64,000 bases of DNA, from the NCBI GenBank assembly GCA_010909165.1, contig MU008197.1:186001-250000 (forward strand). The letters are read 5' to 3'. A program made the translations under genes and the position numbers. The DNA is from Anthoceros angustus (Eukaryota; Streptophyta; Anthocerotopsida; Anthocerotales; Anthocerotaceae). A model generated the notes under the pieces. The model had not been told where the DNA came from and ran no database searches. It saw nothing but the letters and a program-made list of their open reading frames with translations. Positions 12,141 to 25,500 of the stretch are shown in pieces; the first letter of the stretch is position 1, and every line of letters starts with the position of its first letter.

Positions 12141-14440
12141 AAAACCCATGCAAGGCGTGGGGATCTTGAGAATATACCCTACATTCCAGTACGGTTTCTT
12201 TTTCACAGCACATGCACATGGCGCTTTGGCGCCCTAACCAAGAGCGGCCAAGCACCAAAGGGACACACACAATGTCCTCCAAGCGGAAAATTTTGGTGCT
12301 TTCACCTTTGAAAACAAAGACGGGACACTATGTTTTCAAATGTTTCCACTACCTTGTGCCATTAAGTTTTCTTGAGGGCATCCAATGGCCACCAAACCCT
12401 AACGTGGCCTTCGCTCCATTGATTGACAACCCTACCGGCATGGGTATCGCCAATAATGACGCTGGGCAGCCATGGTTTGCGAACCATGCCGACAGCCGTT
12501 CCTCGTCTTGACTATGGACTTTGGGAACCGTGTATTCCTTAAGGAACCCGCGATCTGGAAACAATGAGAGCCACGATCCTCTTTCAAACAAGAAGAAGCA
12601 CGATGCGGCTCGAAGCGGGAAGAGGGATGGCGACCCACCACCTCCTGCCCAACAACCTCGCCAAGAATGTTTATCTTTGCGTGCAAGAGCCAAATTCACG
12701 CAAGAGTGCCATTCCATTGATCAAAAGGATGTCCCGCACACATCGCAAAATTGCGGCTAGCATCAAACCCTATCTCCCTACTGCGGCCTTCCTGCATGCT
12801 TGACCCCTATGCAAAACCAAAAACCCGATGCACTCTCGGCTGAGGATGACGGCCGCCTACTTCCCTCGTCCTCCATGCGCTTGATCATCTGTAGGAGAAC
12901 CTTAATTGTGCCCTCCATGGCCTCGGCGGCGTCAGCATTCATGACTCATCGCTCTCTGTCGGTTGGCGCGTCCCGCCTCCGGCGCGTCCGGGCATTGGGC
13001 GTCGGAGGCACCCGCCTTGCGCCGCGCTTCCCGCCGGACCGTGTCCGACCTCGTAGTCGCCTCCCCTTGTGCTCGCCCTCCGGAGTTGGGGTTGGGCGCA
13101 CTCCGCTCTCCATCTTCTTGAGCATGGCCTCCGCTCCGCCACCGTCGGTGACTTGCTCCCACCCCTCCTCCTCCTCCTCCTCCTCCCTCAGTGTGCCGCG
13201 GATCTGGCCTCCATGGCCGTGAGCTCGCCGGCCGCCTCCGCTCCTCCCTCGCCACCTCCGAGCCTCGCCTAATCTGCTGCTTCCGCTCCACGTCGAGATC
13301 GCCACCGATGGGCGGTTATTCCTCCCATACGCCTTCCTCAGCGGATGGCGCGCTCGACTCCCTGAGATCGCCGCCCGGCCGCTGGCGCGTGGCTCGCCGT
13401 CCGCTCCGGCCGCGCGCCCTCCACGCCTTCCGCATCCCGCCCTCCATCCGCCATCGCCGAGCCCTCGTCGGCCTCGGTCGGGCGGCGATCATCGCCCTCC
13501 CGCCACCGCCCAGGACCTCGGGGAGTCCGGCATGGCGGGCCAGTGTACGCTGCCGCCGCCATGCGGGCTCGGCCTCCGGCTCGGCGGCATCGAGCCCATC
13601 CCCATCCTCTCCACCCCTCGACCTCGGCCCGGCCCCGCGCCGCCCTGCGTCGGCGTCCTCACCCGCGGGTTGGCTTCCCTCTCGAAGGAGGCCATCTCCA
13701 TCGGCTCGATGTCCATCGGCGCTCGATGTCTACTCCCGCACCGCCCGGCCTCGCCCCGCTTGTGGGGGAGGCAACCTCACCTCCCAGGTCGGCTGGGCCT
13801 CGTGGCGTCGCCGTGGGGGAAGGTGCCCTCCCCACTCCCGTGATGCGCCGCCCCCACGGCGTTGGGAGATCACCGTCCTTCTCCCTTCCGCCTCCGCCTC
13901 CGCTCCTGCGCCGCCCGCTGCTGGCGCGCCCGTGGTATGGGGATAATGGTGCCATCGGACCCTCCTCCTCCTCCTTGTCGCCGCCCCCACGCATCTGCCG
14001 TGCATGCACAGGGGAGGGCTGCTGATCTCCCTCCCCTCTGATGCCCCGAGGTGGCGATGGCGTGCGGTGGGGATGGCAGATGCCTCCCCACCGCTGCTGC
14101 AGTGCAGCCCGCCCCTTGCCGAGTGGCGTCTGCGCCACGGAGGTAAGATGCCTCCCCGCTGATCACTGCTGCGGTGTGCCGGGATCTGCGTCGGTATGGG
14201 GTGCACTGCCCCTCCTCCTCCTGTTCGCCGCCCCACGGCGTCTTTGTCGGGATGGGGAGGAAGATCTTATCCCCGCCTCCGCCGGCTGAGCCGACCCGGA
14301 GGCCCATGGCAGCGGCCTTCCACTCCCGGCTCGTGCAGCTGCTGCGCCGCCCCCCTTCCCGCCCGGCAAGCGCGTGGGCACGGGGGCTTGGTGCCTCCAC
14401 CCCTTTGTGGACTCGGACTTCCCTTGAGGTTAGAAATAAG
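12141..14440. repeat. C-rich low-complexity and unassigned sequence
   Basis: 12141-12900 is unassigned and has no family-like reading frame. From about 12900 to 14440 the plus strand becomes very CG-rich with CCTCC/GCCGCC-type runs, giving long open frames on both strands of Pro/Arg/Ser or Gly/Arg composition. These frames have no recognisable domain and no splice signals supporting a gene. Confidence 0.5.
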
Positions 14441-14479
14441 TAGGGTTTTGTTTTTGTAGGCGAAGGATAAAATAAGGCG

Positions 14480-17400
14480 GAAAAGGAATAAGCACGGATA
14501 GCACTCGGCCTCGGAGTATACTCGGACTCGGAGTGAGAGCATACCCGGACCTACTATGGTAGGGGAGTAGCAGGATAAGTCCGGACCCACTCCAGTCAAG
14601 CGGGATAAATGCATGATAACTTAGAAGTTGAGCCGTGAGGGCGGACTAGGCGGCGCCACGTGGCGGCCACAGTGGAGGGCGGGCATCGGTGGCAGGCCGT
14701 AACCTTGCGAGGCCGTTATAGCGGTATTCACGCCCGGGCGGCCAGTCTGGCGGCGTAAGGCGAGTAAGCGGGCGTAAGGTCGAGAATAAGCCATGCGAGA
14801 CCTCTCAGCGATTCTGAGACGAGGGCGCCTTCCAGCCCGATTACTCCGGCGTGGCGAAGGAAGTCATTCATTGCTGCGACCTCGAGACAATTCGCGATCT
14901 CTTGCGCTCCATGATCCGGCTCTCTGGCGCTATCTCGTTGGGCCTCGGATCTTGGTCACGTTGAGGTTGGGCGTGACCGGCGGCGCAGCGTGCCGTGTCT
15001 CGGCCAGCGGCTACGGCAAAAGGAGGCGATGGCACCCAAAAACTGCGGAAGTTTGGGAGCCATGGAACCTCGTGGGCGCAACATTGTGACTCGGCGCTAT
15101 CGGACTTTGGGCCACAGGCTGGAGGCGGAGGGTGGCGGGGTGGCACTTGGATGCGTTCGGATAGTGCGGGCGTTGACAGTGTCACTCTGGTCAGGGTTCG
15201 CCGGAAAATCTTGGCGGTCAATAAGGAGGTGCGGTCAAGAACCTCGGGAGGACCAGGCGATGGACCTTGGAGGTCTGAGGCGGCCTACAACCGCCCAAAG
15301 GAGGAAGAAGGGGTGGTGCGGGCCCCTCAAGGCGAAGGGAAGATAGGGCAGCAATGGCGATCTTTGAGGCACAGGACGCGGAGGACCCTGTGGATGGGCG
15401 ATATCCGACTGTTGGACGGTCGAGTAAGGCGGTAGCCGGATCATTATCCATTGGAACCTCACCAAGGTGGATCACCTTGGTGATAACTGTTAGTATTCAC
15501 GCATGCGCTGCGGTGGAAGAAGGCGGGGAGGAAGGATTATCTTCGCCGGTTTAGTCGAGGCCAGCTCGGGCGAAGCCCTCGCCATCAGGCATCCCCATGC
15601 AGATCCATGTATGGGGGCATTTGACTCCTCAAGGAGGAGGCTTGGCGCTCGGAAAGAGGCGAGGAGGAGGAGGCGAAGGCGCTGAGGAGGAGGCCGTCGA
15701 AGCCAAGCGGACCGGGAGGAGGCGGTGGAGGATTCCGGACTCCATCGTGCAGAGCGGACCCCTCACCACCCAGTATGGGAAGAAATTCGCTTCCCTCCTC
15801 ACAGTGCCCAGCCGGGCGGCCGATCGGCGAGCGGCCCCGACCCCAGCCCGCCACGGCCACAACCCGGCGCGGGCCCCGGACCGAGGAGGCGGAGGCGAAG
15901 GCGCCCCGGCTACCAGCGCGGCACCTCAGGCGGTGCAGTACCCTTACCCTTGCAGGGTAACAAGCGGAGGCGGTAAGGAGGCGGAAGGGCAAAAGGGCCA
16001 AGGAGGCGAGAGGACAGCGGCGGCCCGCACAGCAGTCTGTCGCCCGGCGGAAGGGCAAAAGGGCTCCGGACTCCCTCACCTCCTCAAGGCCCAGGAGAAA
16101 AAGGCGGAGAAGGAGCTCGCGGCCAAAAGGGCCAAGGAGGGTGAAGCTCGGCTCGGCCTCGGGACCTAAGGGTCTGATTAGGTCAGAACCAGTCCGGACT
16201 TACTCCGGGCAGTATGGAGGTCCTTGGCGGACCGTGAAATCGGCTCCCGCTCACGGACTTTGTGGGAGCCTCACGGTGGCCGTGGAAGAAACACGGTCTG
16301 GCTACCGTCATGGACGGTATGCTTTGGGGTCTCGGGATGGCCGAGACCCGGAGGTAGAAGCCACCGGGCGCATGGTACTCCTCCGGGAGGCGGTTGGAGG
16401 GGGGAGGCGAAGGAAGGCGAAGCTCTCGGCGGATTGAGAAGGAAGGCCAAGCTCGGCCGATTGAGGAAGGGAAACGGAGGCCGAGAGGGAGGTCCGTCCA
16501 TCCGCAAGGACCGGACTAAATTCCTTCAGTGGAGGAGGCGGTGAGCGAGGCTAAGGAGGCCCAAGCGGCCGAGGACCTCTGCTGCGGAGGGAGGCGGAGG
16601 CGGAAGCGGAGGCGCAGGACTGGCGGAGGCGGCGACTAGACGAGCCAAGGCTGGAGGCTCGGTGAAGGTGGCCAGGAGGCGGAAGCCACAGGCCGTCGCG
16701 ATCACTATCGGCGTGATCGGGCCGGTGGAGGAGGCGGTGGTAGCAGCCAATCGAAGGCGGCGGGGAGGCGGTGGCGTGAGCAGGCGGAGGCGGCGGAGGC
16801 TGGAGGCCGGCACGAAATCGGGGACCTCGGTAGCAGTGCGGGGAGAGTAGAAGGAGGCGGCGGGGAGGCGGAGGCAGCAAGGACACCTTGGAGTTACAAC
16901 TCAAGGCAGCGTCGGAGCGGGGGGTTCTCAACGAGAATCCAAGACTTGGAGATAGGCGCCTCGGCTCTGCACGAAGATGGGCGGGAGGTGGCGGAGCAGC
17001 GGACCAGGGCCCAAGTTCGCGACAAGGAGATGGAGGATCTCGGACTCGGCTCCGGGAGGTGGAGCAGCGGCGGAGAGATGGAAGACCGCAAGGAGACTTT
17101 GGGCTGGACTTCAAACTACCATTGAGAGGAATGGTAGTGCGGGACATGGTCGCGGCAGCCGAAATCGGCTCGGCTCGGTTGGCGGGCCAGTCGATGCAGC
17201 GATGGAGCAGGCGGGGCGTCGCCGAGATGGAGAAGGGCTGGCGAAGCCCGCGATGCAGCAGTTGCCCGGCCGTCGGAGAGGAGATGGCGGAGTTGCGAGA
17301 ATGGACAAAGAGGCGGGGCGGACAAGAAGGCTGGTCCGGTGAGGAAGGCGGAAGGAGCAGCTATGGTGCAGGTGGCGTGAGCAGGCGGAGGAGTTGGGCG

Positions 17401-18640
17401 GGTGGAGCAACGGCGGCTGCGGGAGGTAGAAGGGAGGCGGCCCTGCGACCTCGCGCGACGGCTCCGGCTATCAAACTGGCGGGAGGTGGACCAACAAGCG
17501 GGCGCAGCTCGGCTCCGGAGCACCTATGGCGAAGGAGTATCGGGTGCTCGGGCACACGTGGAAGAGCAATCCAACAAGTGGATTCGGACTTTGCCTATTA
17601 CCACCGAGCCCAACCCGGCTCGGCTCCGGGAGGCGGAGGCGGAGAAGGAGGAGGCGGAGGCGGAGAAGGAGGAGCCAACCCAAGACAAGGGCCTGGGTAG
17701 GAGGAGGACCTAGCGATCTGAGGTCCCAGTGAGGGGTCGAGCTTGGGGACGGACCCGGTAATAAGTTCGGACCACGAGGTCGAACCCGGAAAACGGACCA
17801 GCGGCCGGACTCGGCTCCGGACCCACAGGTTGAGACTCGGGTCGAGACGGACCTCGGTCGGGACTTGGCGATGAGGCCCCGACTTCGCTGGGGAGCGATG
17901 GCGGTGGCCCCAGGAGAGGACCCAGGGGAGGCGAGGATGACGCGTAACGGCGGCCGCCGACCACGAGCCCAACCCGGCTGTGATTCCGGGAGAGGAGGGT
18001 CCGCCTCGCGGATCATCCGATTAGTGCGCCCATAGCTGTCGGGACGGAGATTGGACCACCAATCCCAAGGCGGAACTCGGACCTTCCCACCCCACCGGCA
18101 AGGAGATAGGGGAGGAATAGGATGGTAGGCGGCCGATTAGGGCATCTTGGTGACCATCGGCTCGGAATAGGTGTAATAAAGGCGCCCGACTTGGGCGTAG
18201 TATAAGAAGAGGCTGCCTGAATAAATCATCTTTCTCTTGGTGTTGATGCGTTCTTGCAGACCTTTGTGTCTTCTTGCTAACGTGAGTCTGAGTCATGGCG
18301 AGCCGGCTCGGAGGATTGATCGGTCTGGTAGCGGACCTAACGTGTTGTGGTGTGTGCGGGGAAGGGTGACTGGGGACCCGTGCTCGTCGAGCGACCCGGC
18401 CGAACGGACCGGAGCGTGTGGCCGGAGGGACTCGGGAGGCGTCTGAGCCGGACGGAGGCCGGTGAGCAGCGGAGGAGGTCGGGGTAACCAGCGTCTTTCC
18501 TTAAGGCGATAAGTGTAGTGTGAGTGGAGAGGAGCGGATGAGGTGTGAGTGTGAGCGTGAGCGAAGCAGGGTGACAGGTCCTTAAGCGTTTGGCCATAAG
18601 ACTGTGCGGTGTTTGTCGCGAGTAGTTAGACGTGAACTAA
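14480..18640 (+). mobile_element. 4.2 kb retroelement-like repeat, single-copy version
   Basis: This stretch is the inverted counterpart of 51.9-59.8 kb. Shared landmarks include the AAGTCCGGACC-rich block at 14.5-14.6 kb, a coding-like block near 15.05-15.5 kb, the GACGGTATGCTTTGGGG segment near 16.31 kb and an AATAAATCATCTTTCTCTTG segment near 18.22 kb. The plus strand is GGAGGCGGA-rich, giving Glu/Gly/Arg frames that may be a decayed gag-like product. The 18.18-18.4 kb part has a TATAAG motif and an AATAAA, as in an LTR. No reverse transcriptase, integrase or protease was seen, so a non-autonomous element is the likeliest reading. Confidence 0.55.
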
Positions 18641-20760
18641 GGGTGTGTGCGTTGGGTGACAGACGCCAAGTAAGGCGAGAATCGCTGAAGCAGCGCAAGC
18701 AGCTTGTCATTCCCTTGAGAACGAACTCCTTCCTACAACGACACGGATTGTGCGCCCGGGGCCGTCCGGCCAAAGTCGCGCCACCGCCTCCTCCTCTGCT
18801 GCAGCGCCTCCCCGCCCGCTGCCGTCTGATGGGGGGATGGCAGTGCCCTCCACCCGCCTCCCCGCCTCCTCTGCTGCAGCGCCTCCCCGCCCGCCATCCA
18901 TGGCACACCCCGCCTCCTCTGCTGCAGCGCCTCCCCGCCTCCTCTGCTGCGCCTCCCCGCCCGCCATCCATGGCACACCCGCCTCCCTCGGCGGTGCGCC
19001 GCGCTTTCCTTCGCATCCTCCATCTAAGCGGGCGGCACTCCCTCCACCGTTCTGCAGCCGCCACCGCCCGCCAAAGGGAGGTGGCGCTGTATCCTATGCC
19101 TCCTCCTCTGCTGCAGCGCCTCCCCGCCACCCCGCCTCCCCGCCGCCCGCCGCCGCAGCGCCGATGCCCTCGCCGCCATGGCGCTCCTCCTCTCCGCGCG
19201 CCGCCGCCATGGCGCTCCTCCTCTCCGCCATGGCGCTCCTCCGCCGCTGCCGCCATCGCTGGGCCACTGCACGGGAGAGTGTCCTCCACCTTCCTCCGGC
19301 CGCGTCGCCTCGCCTCGCCTCCCCGCCACCCCGCCATGCTCTTCTCCTCAGCGGTCTCCTTCGATGAGCCTGACCTTACTCCCTCCACCCCGCCTTCCCC
19401 GCCTTTGTACGCCCCAAATTTCCAATTGCCCTGCACTTGTGGTTGGCGGGAGGTGTCTACGGTGGCCGCACGCTTCGACTCCGCATGTCCTCCTGTGTTG
19501 GGATTCATATCGCTGAATCCGCTCGCCATACTGCCTGGCCCCAGCTGGCCGCCCAATTTACGCCCCCGCAAAAGTTATCTGCATGCATTGGCTGGAATGG
19601 GCAGTTGCAGTTCTCGTGCGCATGCCTGCCACACTGATTGTCATGGACACCAATTGTCCAGCACCCCAGTTCGACCGCAGAACCACTTTGGCAACCATGA
19701 CACGGGCGTCCCGGCCCCTTTGTCAACCGTTTTCGCCTACCTTTTGTTTGTAGACGTAACCGCCAACTCCTTTCCTCTTCCCACGACATTTGCAGATGAC
19801 CGTGAACTGGACCGCCATGACTCTGCACTCTTAGAAATCACTATTCGGTTTCTCACACCAATTATAGCTATAAACTTTGTCCGGGTCACCCGTCTCGGTC
19901 CACGCAAACACAGGCGCAGGCTGCCACCGCCACTACTACTACCAATGCCACAATTGTGATGGCACCGCTATAATCAGGATCATAGTGTAAAAAGCGACAG
20001 AAAACGTAGCTCAGAGACCCCATCCTCATCCGTCGCACCTCTCATACCGAGTGCCAACGATCGCCCGCCATCCATGGCACACCCGCCTCCACGACCGCCT
20101 TCCCCGCCTCCGACGGCCATCCCGCTGGGCCACCACCCCGCCCCTCTCCCGATTGCTTCCTTTGTCCCACGGAGCTTCACCTCCTTCGATCACCAAGACT
20201 GGACGACAACCGCCCCTCGCCATTCTTCGCTCGCTGTGTGTTGTGATCGCAGCCGCACTGTATGTTTTACCCTCGATTCCGCACCACCTCTTCCGCGTTT
20301 CCACTAGCCACTCGCGATGCAAACTCCTCCGCTTCCATTCCAAGGAGGTGCGCACGGAAAAGGCGCTGCCCACCGCCGCCCATCGCCATCGCCGAGGAGC
20401 ACGCGCACTGCACTCCTTCCTCTCCATCCATCACACTTCTAAGTTGTTCATCGCGTTCGCACCCTACACCCCGGTACAAGAAATCGGAGGTGTCCATCGC
20501 ACGCAATATCACCTCCACCAATCGCCTTACAACACCGGGTTGGCGGCTGCCACAACCGTTCTATGCGATCGTCCGCCGCTTCCAGCTCGCCCGCCATTCT
20601 TCGGCCGCCTCGCCGCTTCTGGCCTCAGTGCTCCAGCCGCAAGTTCGGATCGGCTTCCCAACGCTTCACCGCCGTTGTGGATCGCCGACGGGACAGTTTG
20701 CCGCGTTCGCCCTTGGACTCCACAACCTTGAGAACAAGTGCGTCATGCAGGACAACGACA
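18641..20760. repeat. CCTCC/CTGCTGCAGCG low-complexity block and unassigned sequence
   Basis: 18.77-19.35 kb repeats a core CTCCTCTGCTGCAGCGCCTC many times with short variable spacers, producing a 451-residue Pro/Arg/Leu-rich frame and an equally long Gly-rich antisense frame. 19.4-20.76 kb is less repetitive but shows no recognisable protein. No gene is called. Confidence 0.6.
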
Positions 20761-20839
20761 GCATGCATCATGCAAAACGTCATCCGCCATGTGGCCAAGC
20801 CGCCACGATGCGGAGGGAAAAATCATACCAACTTCGCAA

Positions 20840-22080
20840 GCACCATGTTTGTTTTCCACGTTATTCCTACATATATAGCCATGTATGATATAACTAGTTT
20901 CAAAGACCAGGTCATGAACAATGACTTGTACCATAGGCCAAGGACCCTTTTCAATGATGCATGTAGAGACAATTCCATTGGCCAAGCATACACATAGGCC
21001 AAGCATACAGACCGGGAAAAAACATAAGGCAAATTTCCGACGCATCCTGGGAAAAAATCATTCCCCATGGGCCAAAGAACTTTTTGGAGGATGCATTGAA
21101 AAAATTGCCACAGGCGAAGATTACAAGGGGACAAAACCAAAACAAAACTTCGCCCATGTCATGCAGGTTTACGTTGTTATTCCCAATATATAGACATACA
21201 TGATATACCTCGCTCAACGACGAATACATTCATAGTCACATGTGCCAAAGGCCAAGGAGCCTTTTCCCACATGTCGGGAAAGATGCACGAAGCATACAAA
21301 AGGTAACATATGGAAAGGAACTTTCAATGCACTGAAAGCCTTCGCCATAGGCCAAGGAACTCATCTGTGATGCATGGAAAAAGCGATGCGCAAGCACAAA
21401 AGGCAAAACCCACAACACAACTTCTATCCTATCATGCACGTTAACGGTGTTATTCTTGCATATATAGACATACATAATATACCTTAGTTCTAAGATGAAG
21501 ACATTACCATTCACTTCTACCAAAGGCCAAGGACCATTTTCTTCAGAAAAAACCCAGAAAATCAAGGGCAAAAACAATATGCGCTGTGCATGCATCATGG
21601 ACAAAGTTCATTCCCCATGCCCCAAGGAACTTTGTTCATGATGCATGGAAACTTGCCATCGACGAAGGATAGAAGAAGGCAAAACTAGAGCACAACTTCT
21701 CACATATCATGCGGTATACGGTGTTTTCCATATATAGAAAACATAATATACCTCTTTTCCAAGACGAAGACATTATCATCACTTGTACCAAAGTGCAAGG
21801 ACCCTTTTCATTGATGCATATAAAGGAAAACCCTTTCGCGATACATAGAAAAGGGAAACAAAAATAAGAAGCTTTTCCATTGCTACGCACAAAGATCCTT
21901 AGGCATATGCCAAGGAACTTTATCGACGATGCATGGAAAATTTGCTTTCGCAAGGGATAGAGGAAGAAAAACGAGCACATCTTGCAAGAAAGATGCTTAG
22001 TTTTCAACTTTCTCCTACATATATATCCATATATTATATACCAACCTTTCAAGGATGCTAGCATGTCCTCAATCCTACTA
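20840..22080 (+). repeat. AT-rich tandem array, about five diverged units of ~270-320 bp
   Basis: A recurring order of landmarks is visible: an ATATATAGACATACATAATA-type core near 20868, 21185, 21457, 21728 and 22016, then a (CC)AAAGGCCAAGGA motif, then a GATGCATG motif. Spacing is about 317, 272, 271 and 288 bp. Units are diverged and non-coding. It looks like an old satellite. Confidence 0.75.
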
Positions 22081-22279
22081 TAGGCCAAAGTCCAAGGAAC
22101 AAGACATATGTAATATTTATGTCTATATATGCGGATTACATGCATATGTGCACATGCTCTAACACGCCAACGCCCCTTCGCTAAACCCTAAAGATGTTTT
22201 ACCTTTACATCTACATGCCATCCAACTATTGACACACACACATATGGGAAGAGCAAGCCTACACTGTATATGTAGCACT

Positions 22280-22535
22280 AACTTCCTTGGCCTTTGGTGG
22301 TTGAAACAACATGCATGATGTTTCGTTTGTGACAAATCCCAAATGCCAAGGATGACATGTCTTTTGTAGTATATGCCTCACTACCTTTTCTTGGCCTTTG
22401 CCATGGAAACACCATGCATGATGTTTCCTCCTTTCAAATATCCCAAAGGCCAAGGTTGTCATGTCTTCTGTAGTATATGTACCACTACCTTCCTTGGCCT
22501 TTGAAAATTGGAACATTATGCATTATGTTCCAACC
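22280..22535 (+). repeat. Short tandem array, about 2.5-3 units of ~100-110 bp
   Basis: The motif CTTGGCCTTTG recurs at about 22286, 22393 and 22494, each followed by an ATGCATGATGTTTC-like segment and then ATGTCTTxTGTAGTATATG. It shares the GGCCAAGG-type word with the preceding array, so the two may be related. Confidence 0.7.
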
Positions 22536-22539
22536 TTTT

Positions 22540-25500
22540 TTGGGCCTTATAGTTTGGCCCAAAAACTGTCCATACTAGACATGTGTGAACAAAAAAACAT
22601 CATACTCAAAATCCATCTGTTATTCCGCCATCCATTCAAGTTCTCAAATGCCAGGGACAAATTCACTATATATGCTTGGGTTCGGGGCTGTAAACTGTAT
22701 GGAGGAAGTGATTTGACATAAACCGCAAATTGCTACGACGAGAACACGGCCGTCCTTGGTCATGTCGGAATCCCCCCTTCCTGTGAGCAGACCGATGTTT
22801 TGTAGACGAGGCTGCGCGAACCGCCTGTTCACGACCGCCACCGGTGCACGGAGCATGGCCCCTGTTTGCTGAAGATGCGACCCGCGTCTTCCCCAAGCGT
22901 CGCGCGGGCCGCATTCTTGTCCACGGCCTCCTGTCCCGGTCCCTCTGCACCAGAATACTTCAAACATAAACAACGCGTCTTCTAGAAGGGCGCGTTTAAA
23001 GCAACATGTCCTCATCTCCACCATCCGCCTTAAACAATGCGGCCATCCGACGAGGTGCATGCCGGAGACGGCGGACGACGCGCCATCTCCGCTCTTCCGA
23101 TGTAATGAATGTCGTGTTTCCGTCTGAAAGGCGGGCATTTGTTAATCCTAAGCGGGGTTTGAGGCGTTTGGGGCACGACTCCACGAAATAATGAACCTCC
23201 GCTCTTGTCATGCGAAAGATCGTGAAGACGGGAGAGCGGCGTGATCTTCAGATCGCCGGGCGGCTGGTTCGCCATCGCGAACTTCGCCCGCCATCTCCCA
23301 CCCTTGACCGGAAATCGGAGCCGGAGGCCGTGACCAAGGCACACCATCTTTTTGGTGGACTCGCACCAATCCAAGTGAAAACATGGCGAGCGAGGAGAGG
23401 CCGAGCGCCGCCGCCGGCCGAATGTCCGGCACGATGGCGGTGGCGACATTCTCGGAGATTGGGTGAACTCCGACGAGGATGCAAATGTCTTCCACCAAAT
23501 CCCCACGCCAAGGTCGGCCTCATCGCGTTTCCAAGCCTCCCGCACGCTAGAATTCACGGCGCGAGGCAATCCGCAAGGCCCCTCCGGTGTGTGACACCGC
23601 CGCCATCGCGGCGGACCCTTGGCCGGCGTGCATTGCGATCGGCGCGCGATGCAGGCGCGGCGGCCGGGCGGTACCTTCCGGACAAGGAGGTGGGGTGCAC
23701 GTTCCCTCCACGGCGGAACCGCAACGCGCGGGTAATGGGAAACATCCCCTCACACAACGCCGCAATCACCCGATTATGGTTCCCGGGAGACGGCAGAGAG
23801 GCGGGCGCCGGCGCGCAGGGGCCGGTGCACATGAAGAAGCTCTCTATTACGGTTCCGAATCGCATTACGAGGCCATCCACTTAGGACCGAGGCGATGGGG
23901 GAGGCGGTTTGTCGAGGATTGCTGCAGCCTGATGGTGGAGTTGCACGCACGGCCGCCATGCCCGTGGGAGGCGAGGACGTTCTCGAGTTTGAACCGGGAC
24001 TGGCGCTGCACTGTGGACCGGTGGCGCCTCTTCCGCCTTCCCGCAGCAATTTGGGCCTGGTTGCTTCATCGAGCAACCGGAAAGTGCAGCCGCCGATCGC
24101 AGCCTCACAGATGACCCGCTCCCCGTTTCGCCGAGCACCGCATCACGAGCGCTAACGTTTTGCAAGGTGCGCTTTTGTATGTCCGGGATCCCGATCCCGA
24201 TGACGCCTGCTCATGGTCCGCAACTACCGAGAAAAGGGGTCTTGGAAGAGGAGGAAGGAGCGCGGGCGGAAGCGGATTTCGACGGAGATGACGCGGCACA
24301 CCGGTGGTGGACGGACAGACTCGATCTCGGTCGGACGAGATCCGACTTGACCAAGTGGTTTGTGGCGCATCGACCGCACACAGCAATCGCAGTGGGGCCT
24401 TCGTAGTCATTGACGATTCGCGAGATGAAAGGACAGCGGCGCCCTCCGGCCGCTGCTGCGGGACGATCGTCATGGAGCATCCAAAGGCGGTGAACGCATC
24501 GCAGCCATCCGCCATCGGCGTCGATTCTTGAAACATACGGGCGTTGCGGCATGGCGCCTGCTTCCGCCCCGAGGCTGCGAAGAAAGCTGCCAGCCATCTC
24601 CCGTGCGCGAAACGGAATGCGCGAGCGCGTGAGGCCAAAATGTTTTTCGACATCCTGCGCGAGGCGCGCGAGAGGGAGTGCAGGATGGGGGGAATCCGGA
24701 CCACGCTGCGGTGTTGACCGAAGTGCACTCGATTATGGAGAAGGCGACAGGGACATCGGATAGACACGGAGGGTTGCCGCGCACCGGTCGGCGTCCCCGG
24801 GTTGGAGCTTTACGATGGGGATGAGAAGGCTTCATCGACGTGACCCGCGCAGGCTCGCTGGAAGACGAGACCCGGCCCTCGATCTCGGGGCCATAGAGCC
24901 CGAGGACTTGCGGAGACATGGGCCACAACCAACCTCCGCCACTGCTGATGAGGAGGAGTTGCCGCGCTGCACGGCTCACCGAGAATGGAAGAGAGCGCCC
25001 GCCCGGGCGGCGGAGCGTACAGCCAGTGAGGGAGACGCCGGGCGCTTTACCGGAAGTGGCGCAAGAGGCCCACGATGCCGCCAACTCCGCTATGCGCGTT
25101 CGCCTCACAAATACCACTGGAGCCCATCCACGAGCAGACGCATCGCTGTAAGAGGCGGATTGTCTTGAAGGTAGGACCTCCTGCGCCTCTTGCCATTCAA
25201 GAATTGAAGTGCCCAAGATACGCCGCCATGGCCACTTTCCGATGCTTATGCGGGTGGCGTAGAGGTCAGCGAATGCGGGCCTGTCGACCTCTTCAAGCAA
25301 CATTGTGATGGGAAGTCTGTTCTACGGTTCCATGTCCAAGACGCAACCCGGCATGGGGGTAGTTGCAGGCGGAGACGGTTGATTTAGGGACTCGCCACGA
25401 CGGCGAGGCATGGCGGCACTCGCGTAATCCCATGTTCATGAACTGCGTGTTTGAGGCGAGGACAACCCGGGGCTCGGGACACCGCACCACATCAAAGGGA

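Noticed and set aside
18604-19959. 451-codon open frame (and a 329-codon antisense frame)
   Set aside because: Both are produced by the CCTCC/CTGCTGCAG low-complexity block; composition is Pro/Arg/Leu or Gly/Arg with no domain, and the antisense frame is equally open.
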